Shown here piece after piece: positions 1 to 5,433 of a stretch of DNA of 21,575 nt (within the stretch, counting starts at the first letter, position 1; each line of letters opens with the position of its first letter). The notes beneath the pieces were generated by a model, which worked only from the letters and a program-made list of their open reading frames with translations, searched no databases and was not told the origin of the DNA. This stretch comes from CAYZJD01 sp964478455 (lineage in GTDB: Bacteria; Acidobacteriota; Terriglobia; Bryobacterales; Bryobacteraceae), in assembly GCA_964478455.1 (NCBI GenBank), contig CAYZJD010000025.1, positions 1 to 21,575 of the forward strand, written 5' to 3'. A program made the translations under genes and the position numbers.

Positions 1-8
1 GATCCCAT

Positions 9-85
9 TGGTCGGGGCGGGCAGATTTGAACTGCCGACCCCCTGCGCCCAAGGCAGGTGCGCTACCAGGCTGCGCCACGCCCCG
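9..85 (-). tRNA. tRNA-Pro, anticodon UGG
   Basis: On the minus strand this folds as a complete 77-nt tRNA. The acceptor stem is CGGGGCG paired with CGCCCCG, followed by discriminator A and an encoded CCA (9-11). The D arm is GCGC-AGCCTGGTA-GCGC, the anticodon stem is CCTGC/GCAGG around loop CTTGGGC, and the T arm is GGCAG-TTCAAAT-CTGCC. The central loop triplet is TGG, so the tRNA reads proline CCA and, by wobble, other CCN codons. The D-arm sequence matches the usual bacterial tRNA-Pro pattern. It lies 83 bp downstream of feoB on the same strand. A weak -10-like TAGACT precedes it, but no convincing -35. Confidence 0.97.
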
Positions 86-168
86 ACTTCACCAGTCTAA
101 CGCGAAGTGCCTCGTTGCGGTACGCAAGCACATGGATGAAGCCGGAGGCCGGGAGAACGCTCGTCCAG

Positions 169-2064
169 CTACGAGGTCAGGAAGCGGACGAGATTGTACG
201 CGATGAAGGCGCCGGCGTAGGCGAGGCCGCCCATGTAGGCGAACTGCACCGCCGGCCATTTCCAGCCGCCGGTCTCCCGCCGCACCACGGCGATGGTGGA
301 CATGCATTGCATGGCGAAGGCGAAAAAGACCAGCAGCGCGACCGCGCCGGCGATGGTCAGATCCTTGCGCACGGCGGCCTGGAGGCCGACTGACTGGGTG
401 TCGCCTTCGATGCCGTAAATCGTGCCGAGCGTGCCGACGATCACCTCGCGGGCCGCCAGCGACGTGATCAGGCCGATGCCGATCTTCCAGTTGAATCCCA
501 GCGGCTGAATGGCCGGCTCGACGGTGCGGCCGATCGTGCCCGCGAGGCTGTCCTCGATGGGCGGCGTCTTGCCGCCGCTGAGCGGCAGGTGCGCCAGTCC
601 CCAAAGGACGATCGCCACCAGCAGGATGACCGTGCCGGCGCGGCGAAGGAAGATCTTCGAGCGGTCGAGCAGCCGCAAGCCCAGCGATTGCAGCGTCGGC
701 CAGCGGTACGGCGGCATCTCGAGCACGAACGGCGCGCGCTCGCTTCTCAAGATGGACGACTTCAGCAGGCTGGCCGTCAGGAACGCCGCCAGGAAGCCGA
801 GAAGATACAGCCCGAGCAGGGCGGCGGCGCGCGTGCCGAGCAGCGGTCCGAGCAGCGGCCGCTCCGGCAGGAACGCGGCGATGATCAGCGTGTAGACCGG
901 GAGCCGCGCCGAACAGGTCATAAACGGCGCGATGAGAATGGTGGCGATGCGGTCGCGCTTGCTCTCGATGGTCCGCGTGGCCAGGATGGCCGGCACCGCG
1001 CAGGCGTAAGCCGAAAGCAGCGGGATGAAAGACTTGCCCTGCAAGCCGACGCGGGCCATGGTTCGATCGGCGATCAGGGCCGCCCGGGCGAGATAGCCGG
1101 AGTCTTCCAGGATGCCGATGAAGAGAAACAGAAGGAGGATCTGCGGAAGGAACACGACCACCGAGCCGACGCCGCCCCAGATGCCTTCTGTCAGAAGCGA
1201 GCGCAGCGGCGACTCCGGCAGCAGCCGCTCGAGCCATCCGCCCGAGGCGACGATCAATCCCTGAAGGCCGTCCATCAGAGGCCGGGCCCACGAAAAGATC
1301 GATTGGAAGACGGCCACGACCACCACGGCAAAGATCAGCGGCCCCTTGACGGGATGGAGCAGGAGCGCGTCCAGCTTCCGGGTCCACAGCGGCGGCGCCG
1401 GCGGGTGATACCGGGCCCGGTCGCCGACACGGCCCGCCCACTGGCGGCACTTCGGCACGTCCTGGATGACCGGCAGCTCCACCGGCGCGGGCACCGCCAC
1501 CCGGCCCGCCAGGAACTTGTGCACGGTGTCCAGGCCTTCCCCCTTGGTCGCGCTGATAAGCGCCGCCGGCGCCCCGAGATGCTGGGCCAGGGAAGGGACG
1601 TCGACCTGCCCGCCGCGGGCGCGAAGGTCGTCGGCCATGTTCAGGATCACCAGCGTCGGGATGCCGAGCGAAAGGATCGGGGCCGCGAGCACGAGGTGCC
1701 GGGCGAGGTTCGTCGAATCGAGGATCAGCAAGATCGCTTCCGGCTTCGGGACGCCTTCCATCTCTCCGTGGAGGACGTCGTGCGTCACCCTCTCATCTTC
1801 CGAGCGGGGCGTCAGGCTGTAGACCCCGGGAAGATCGATGACATAGACCTCGCGTCCGGCCACTTTCGCGCGCCCCATCCGTTGCTCGACGGTCACTCCG
1901 GGGAAATTCGCCACCTTCTGGCGCATACCCGTCAGCCGGTTGAAGAGCGTGGACTTGCCGGAGTTCGGAGGGCCGACGATGGCGACCACGTGCGGCAACG
2001 GCGCTGCGGCGGGGGGAGGCGGCGCGGCGGTAGTTATAGTGCCGGTGGCACGGGACTCGCTCAT
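169..2064 (-). CDS. feoB: Ferrous iron transporter FeoB
   Basis: GTP-binding inner-membrane Fe(II) permease of 631 residues, at the short end for the family (E. coli FeoB is 773). After an Ala/Pro-rich leader of about 24 residues comes the G domain: G1 GPPNSGKS (31-38), G2 in FPGVTVEQR, G3 DLPG, G4 NMADD (NxxD) and G5 SATKGEG. The C-terminal half holds several hydrophobic helices and the Gate signatures VVFLPQILLLF and LLEDSGYLARA-like ILEDSGYLARA. The conserved pore Cys lies in SAYACAVPAI, where many FeoBs have SGFGCxVPxx. The gene follows feoA by 8 nt with only a weak GAG upstream of the ATG, so translational coupling to feoA is likely. Confidence 0.97.
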   Translation of the reverse strand: MSESRATGTITTAAPPPPAAAPLPHVVAIVGPPNSGKSTLFNRLTGMRQKVANFPGVTVEQRMGRAKVAGREVYVIDLPGVYSLTPRSEDERVTHDVLHGEMEGVPKPEAILLILDSTNLARHLVLAAPILSLGIPTLVILNMADDLRARGGQVDVPSLAQHLGAPAALISATKGEGLDTVHKFLAGRVAVPAPVELPVIQDVPKCRQWAGRVGDRARYHPPAPPLWTRKLDALLLHPVKGPLIFAVVVVAVFQSIFSWARPLMDGLQGLIVASGGWLERLLPESPLRSLLTEGIWGGVGSVVVFLPQILLLFLFIGILEDSGYLARAALIADRTMARVGLQGKSFIPLLSAYACAVPAILATRTIESKRDRIATILIAPFMTCSARLPVYTLIIAAFLPERPLLGPLLGTRAAALLGLYLLGFLAAFLTASLLKSSILRSERAPFVLEMPPYRWPTLQSLGLRLLDRSKIFLRRAGTVILLVAIVLWGLAHLPLSGGKTPPIEDSLAGTIGRTVEPAIQPLGFNWKIGIGLITSLAAREVIVGTLGTIYGIEGDTQSVGLQAAVRKDLTIAGAVALLVFFAFAMQCMSTIAVVRRETGGWKWPAVQFAYMGGLAYAGAFIAYNLVRFLTS

Positions 2065-2072
2065 CGCTCGAT

Positions 2073-2348
2073 TCAGTGGTGCGACCTCAGCCGTACGTGC
2101 GCCGCGGTCTCACGCCGCAGCGCCACCTCGGAACCGTCCACGCGGAACACGCGCGGATCGCCACCGGGGGCGCTGCGGGCCGCGGTGACGCGGCTCCCGG
2201 GCAGAAAGCCGAGTTCCATGAGCCGCCCGGTGATGTCCTCGGGCAAGTCCAGACGGTCGACCACCCCGTGTTCGCCTTCGTGGAGTTCCACCAACGTGGC
2301 CGGTGGGTGAGGACGGCGGCTGCGGGCCTTCTTGAAACTCAGTTGCAT
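2073..2348 (-). CDS. feoA: Ferrous iron transport accessory protein FeoA
   Basis: Small cytoplasmic SH3-like partner of FeoB, 91 residues from the chosen ATG at 2348; the family is usually 75-90. The core is recognisable: a charged N-terminus, then LxELxEGExGxVxxL, then GRLMELGFLPGSRVT, then the last strands with ALRRETAAHVRL. An in-frame ATG 60 nt upstream would add about 20 residues unlike FeoA and would consume the control region, so 2348 is preferred. It is the first gene of a feoAB pair and faces the HTH-TPR gene divergently across a mirrored promoter region. Confidence 0.92.
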   Translation of the reverse strand: MQLSFKKARSRRPHPPATLVELHEGEHGVVDRLDLPEDITGRLMELGFLPGSRVTAARSAPGGDPRVFRVDGSEVALRRETAAHVRLRSHH

Positions 2349-2359
2349 CTTCAGATACC

Positions 2360-2452
2360 TAGTATGAGACGTGCGGGTCCGCTTTGTCAAGGACACCACC
2401 AGGGGCAAACCGCCCGTGGGGCGGGCCGCGGGCTGGCAGCCGTCTCATGCTA
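2360..2452. promoter_or_regulatory. Mirrored control elements between feoA and the HTH-TPR gene
   Basis: The plus strand reads CGTCTCATGCTA at 2441-2452. The minus strand reads CGTCTCATACTA from 2371 to 2360, an 11 of 12 match in inverted orientation. Both elements sit exactly 23 nt before a start codon (GTG at 2464, ATG at 2348). The symmetry suggests a shared operator or twin promoters for co-regulated divergent transcription. The match and spacing are directly visible; the regulatory role is inferred. Confidence 0.5.
2410..2424. other. GC hairpin at the centre of the divergent region
   Basis: CCGCCC (2410-2415), loop GTG, GGGCGG (2419-2424): a perfect 6-bp inverted repeat close to the midpoint of the two mirrored elements. 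It has no T run, so it is not a standard terminator. It could be an operator dyad or chance in GC-rich DNA. Confidence 0.3.
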
Positions 2453-2456
2453 AAAT
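2448..2456 (+). promoter_or_regulatory. Extended -10 promoter of the HTH-TPR gene
   Basis: TGC-TAAAAT fits an extended -10 (TGn followed by TAnnnT). The hexamer ends 7 nt before the GTG at 2464, so transcription would start at or next to the start codon, giving a leaderless message. No TTGACA-like -35 is seen at 16-18 bp. This promoter also supports GTG 2464 over the upstream ATG at 2371. Confidence 0.5.
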
Positions 2457-2463
2457 CTCACGC

Positions 2464-3417
2464 GTGCCAAGCGGACCTGCGAAGCAGAACTATACGCGGC
2501 GCGAGGTCTGCCGGCTGCTGGAGGTTTCCGAGCGGCAGCTTGGGAGCTGGGAGAAGCAGGGGCTCGTCCCGCGCCTCGAGTCATTCGCGTTTTCCGATCT
2601 GATCGCGCTGCGCACGCTGGTGCGCCTGCGAGCCGACCGTGTGCCGCCGGCGCGGATCCGCAAGGCCGTGAGCGCGCTGCGCCAGAAGCTCGGCAACGTC
2701 GCCGATCCGCTGAAAGAACTGAGGATTTACGCCGAGGGCAAGAAGGTGACCGTTCAGCTCGGCGGCAGCAGGATGGAACCGGTTTCCGGGCAGCTCCTGC
2801 TGGACTTTGACCGCGCCGAGCTGAACAAACTGCTGGCCTTCCCCCGCGGCCGGCAGGAGGCGACCGGCAGGGCAACGGCGGCCGCGCGGCGGTTGGAAGC
2901 GTCCCTGTGGTTTGAGAGGGCGCTGGAGCTGGAGCAACGCGGCGCGCCGGTTGAAGAGGCGATCGCAGCGTACCAGACCGCGCTCGAGCACGACCCTGAT
3001 TCGGCCGGCACGCTGGTCAATCTCGGCACGATCTACTTCCACTTGCGGCGATGGGACGAGGCCGAGCGAAATTACCGGCGCGCCCTCGAAGTCGACCCCG
3101 GATACGCGCTGGCGCACTTCAACCTGGCGAACCTCTACGACGAGAAGAACGACCGGGCCGAGGCCCTTCTGCATTACATGATGGCCCTCCGCCTGGATCC
3201 GCACTATGGCGACGCCCATTACAACCTGGCGTTGCTGTACCAGGCGAGCGGGCAGGCGCTGCGGGCGGTCCGGCACTGGAAGAGTTACTTGAAACTGGAT
3301 CCGAACAGCCCGTGGGCGGCGATCGCCCGGCAGGAACTGGAGAAACTGCGGCGGGCCACCGTACTCAGCGGCTCCAAGAGCGCCGCCAAGGACCCGGAGC
3401 GCGAGAGTGTATCTTAG
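2464..3417 (+). CDS. MerR-like HTH protein with C-terminal TPR repeats
   Basis: 317 residues from the GTG. Residues about 10-75 form a MerR-type winged HTH: YTRREVCRLLEVSERQLGSW, then a GLVPR turn and a helix with RLRADRVPPARIRKAVSAL. A linker with short beta-like stretches follows. Residues about 150-300 carry three or four TPRs with clear W/LG/Y/A/P signatures such as TLVNLGTIYFHLRRWDEAE and AHFNLANLYDEKNDRAEA. No cysteine metal site typical of metal-sensing MerR proteins is visible. It is divergent from feoAB with mirrored promoter elements, so it may regulate iron uptake or itself; this is inference. An in-frame ATG at 2371 was rejected because it would start inside the promoter region and adds an unrelated N-terminus. 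Confidence 0.82.
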   Translation: MPSGPAKQNYTRREVCRLLEVSERQLGSWEKQGLVPRLESFAFSDLIALRTLVRLRADRVPPARIRKAVSALRQKLGNVADPLKELRIYAEGKKVTVQLGGSRMEPVSGQLLLDFDRAELNKLLAFPRGRQEATGRATAAARRLEASLWFERALELEQRGAPVEEAIAAYQTALEHDPDSAGTLVNLGTIYFHLRRWDEAERNYRRALEVDPGYALAHFNLANLYDEKNDRAEALLHYMMALRLDPHYGDAHYNLALLYQASGQALRAVRHWKSYLKLDPNSPWAAIARQELEKLRRATVLSGSKSAAKDPERESVS

Positions 3418-3485
3418 GGAGGCGAAGTTCCGCGCGCGGGAATCCATGGGCCGGGCTCGTCCTCCAGCCCCCAGGGGCAAGCCGG

Positions 3486-4397
3486 ATGAATGAACTCCAG
3501 TTGATCGAGCGGATCCGCCGCATGGCCGGTTCGCGCAGGACGGGCGGGCTGGCGCTCGGCATCGGCGACGACTGCGCGATCCTCCGGCTCGCCGGTGCAC
3601 GGGAAGACCTGCTGATCACCACCGACTTCGTTCTCGAGGACGTTCACTTCCGGCGGGCGACGCACCCGCCCGCGGCGGTGGGGCATCGCGTGCTGGCCCG
3701 CGGGCTGAGCGACATCGCCGCGATGGGCGGGAAGCCGCGTTTCTGCCTGCTCTCGCTGGCGCTGGCGCCGTGGACCGATACGAGGTGGATCGACGCCTTC
3801 TACCGGGGCTTTCTTGCGCTGGCGCGGAAGACGAAGACCGCGCTCGCGGGAGGCGATCTCGCGCGGGCGGGAAGACTCGCCTGCGACATTGTCGTCTGCG
3901 GCACTGTGCCGAAAGGCACGGCCCTGCGCCGCGACGGCGCGCGCCCGGGCGATGCGATCTGCGTCACCGGCCGGCTGGGCGCGAGCGCGTTAGGGTTTGC
4001 GACCCGGCGCGGGGCCGCCTGGCGGACCCACCTCTGGCCCGAGCCGAGGCTCGCCACCGGCCGGTTTCTCCGCGCCCGGCTGCATGCTTCGGCGGCCATG
4101 GATCTGAGCGACGGCCTGTCGCTCGACCTCCATCGTCTGTGCCTGGCCTCGGGCGTCGCCGCCTCGCTCGACGGAGACATTCCCATCTTCCCCGGCGCGA
4201 CCGTCGAGCAGGCGCTGCACGGCGGAGAAGACTACGAGCTGCTGTTCACTCTGCACCCCGGGGTCAAGGCGCCGGCCAGGATCGCCGGCGTGCCCGTCAC
4301 GCGCATCGGCACAATCCGCAAGGGAAGACCGGGCAGCATCAGCCTTGCGGGACGGCCTCTTGAGCCTCGCGGCTGGGACCATCTCGGCCGACAGTGA
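3486..4397 (+). CDS. thiL: Thiamine-monophosphate kinase
   Basis: ThiL phosphorylates thiamine monophosphate to thiamine diphosphate with ATP, the last step of cofactor synthesis in the cytoplasm. The 303-residue length is normal. Family motifs appear in order: LGIGDDCAIL (Mg-ATP site), TTDFVLEDVHFR, GLSDIAAMGGKP, AGGDLARA, MDLSDGLSLDLHRL and GGEDYELLF. The ATG at 3486 begins MNELQLIERI, a typical ThiL N-terminus, and has a modest GGGG-type ribosome site upstream. It lies 68 bp after the HTH-TPR gene on the same strand and could be co-transcribed. An isolated biosynthetic gene here says little about its neighbours. Confidence 0.95.
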   Translation: MNELQLIERIRRMAGSRRTGGLALGIGDDCAILRLAGAREDLLITTDFVLEDVHFRRATHPPAAVGHRVLARGLSDIAAMGGKPRFCLLSLALAPWTDTRWIDAFYRGFLALARKTKTALAGGDLARAGRLACDIVVCGTVPKGTALRRDGARPGDAICVTGRLGASALGFATRRGAAWRTHLWPEPRLATGRFLRARLHASAAMDLSDGLSLDLHRLCLASGVAASLDGDIPIFPGATVEQALHGGEDYELLFTLHPGVKAPARIAGVPVTRIGTIRKGRPGSISLAGRPLEPRGWDHLGRQ

Positions 4398-4438
4398 ACG
4401 GCCGTCGCGGGAACATGCGGGCTGTCCCCGGTTTGCTT

Positions 4439-4447
4439 TGACATAAT
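4439..4447 (+). promoter_or_regulatory. Extended -10 promoter for the 4455-13206 gene run
   Basis: TGA-CATAAT ends 7 nt before the ATG at 4455, the same geometry as the element at 2448-2456. The start would be leaderless or nearly so. TTGACA overlaps it (4438-4443) but is too close to act as its -35, and nothing convincing lies 17 bp upstream. It is the only promoter-like sequence seen at the head of the six-gene run. Confidence 0.45.
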
Positions 4448-4454
4448 AAGCTCG

Positions 4455-5417
4455 ATGTCGCGAATCCTCACTCTTACGATTGCGCTTGCCATGACCGTCT
4501 CCGCTCGTGTCCGCATCGAGAAAACGAACTACAAGGGCTGGCCCAACTGCTACCGGATCACCAACGGCGACGTCGAGCTGATAGTCACCGGCGACGTCGG
4601 CCCGCGCGTCATCCGCTACGGCTTCCCCGGCGGGCAAAACCTGTTCAAGGAATACGCCGAGATGATCGGCCAGTCCGGGGAATCGCAGTGGATGATTCGT
4701 GGCGGCCACCGGCTGTGGATGGCGCCGGAGGATCCGGTGCTGACCTACGCTCTGGACAACGGCCCGGTCAAGATCGAAGTTGCCGGCGGCGTGCTGACGG
4801 CCACAGCGCCGGTGGAGCCGCTCACCGGGCTGCTCAAGCAGATCGTCATCAAGCTCGCGCCCTCGGGATACGGCGTGGAAGTCGTCCACCGGATCACCAA
4901 CAAGAACCGCTGGAGCGTCGAGTTCGCGGCCTGGGCGCTCACGGTGATGGCGCCCGGCGGCGCCGGCATTACGGGTTTCCCGCCGCGCGGCAGGCATCCG
5001 GACGCGCTGCCTCCCACCAACCCGCTCGTCATGTGGGCTTACACCAACCTGGCGGACAAGCGGTGGACGTTCACGGAGAAGTACGCGGTGCTGCGGCAGG
5101 ATCCGACGGCGTCCGAGCCGGAGAAGATCGGCCACTTCAACAAGGACACGTGGGGCGCTTACCTGCTCGGGACTGACCTCTTCATCAAGCGCTACCAGGC
5201 CGATCCGTCAAAGACGTATCCCGACTTCGGCTGCTCGTACGAAACTTTCACCAACGCGGACATGTTGGAACTGGAGACGCTCGGACCGGTGACGAAAGTG
5301 CCTCCCGACGGTACTGTGGAGCACGTGGAGCGCTGGAGCTTGCACAAGAACGTCCGGATCCCGGCGTGGACCGACGCCGAACTCGACAAGGCGCTGCTGC
5401 CGCTGCTCGGCAGGTAG
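4455..5417 (+). CDS. Secreted DUF4380-like protein, probable galactose-mutarotase-type fold
   Basis: 320 residues. The first 17 or so (SRILTLTIALAMTVSA) look like a short Sec signal peptide, so the mature protein is probably periplasmic. The body is beta-rich: a WPNCYRITNGDVELIVTGDVGPRVIRYGF opening split by short turns, then GGQNLF, GGHRLWMAPE, a run of strands, and later GRHPDALPPTNPLVMWAYT. This opening and the GGHRLW-x-PE motif resemble DUF4380-like proteins related to aldose epimerases; the assignment is from memory of the pattern. A role in binding or epimerising a sugar is inference. It is first in the tight run with the flavoprotein (16 nt downstream). Confidence 0.65.
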   Translation: MSRILTLTIALAMTVSARVRIEKTNYKGWPNCYRITNGDVELIVTGDVGPRVIRYGFPGGQNLFKEYAEMIGQSGESQWMIRGGHRLWMAPEDPVLTYALDNGPVKIEVAGGVLTATAPVEPLTGLLKQIVIKLAPSGYGVEVVHRITNKNRWSVEFAAWALTVMAPGGAGITGFPPRGRHPDALPPTNPLVMWAYTNLADKRWTFTEKYAVLRQDPTASEPEKIGHFNKDTWGAYLLGTDLFIKRYQADPSKTYPDFGCSYETFTNADMLELETLGPVTKVPPDGTVEHVERWSLHKNVRIPAWTDAELDKALLPLLGR

Positions 5418-5433
5418 ACCGCGGCTGGAGGTT

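Noticed and set aside
589..2310. Long plus-strand open frame opposite feoAB
   Set aside because: It has no recognisable domain, is rich in Arg/Gln/Asp as expected for an antisense frame of GC-rich DNA, and lies over strongly supported feoB and feoA.
2371..2463. ATG at 2371 as start of the HTH-TPR protein
   Set aside because: It would place coding sequence across the mirrored control elements and the -10 box, and adds 31 residues unlike MerR N-termini. The GTG at 2464 fits better.
3456..3473. GGGCT/AGCCC hairpin between the HTH-TPR gene and thiL
   Set aside because: Only a 5-bp stem with no T run, within chance in GC-rich DNA.
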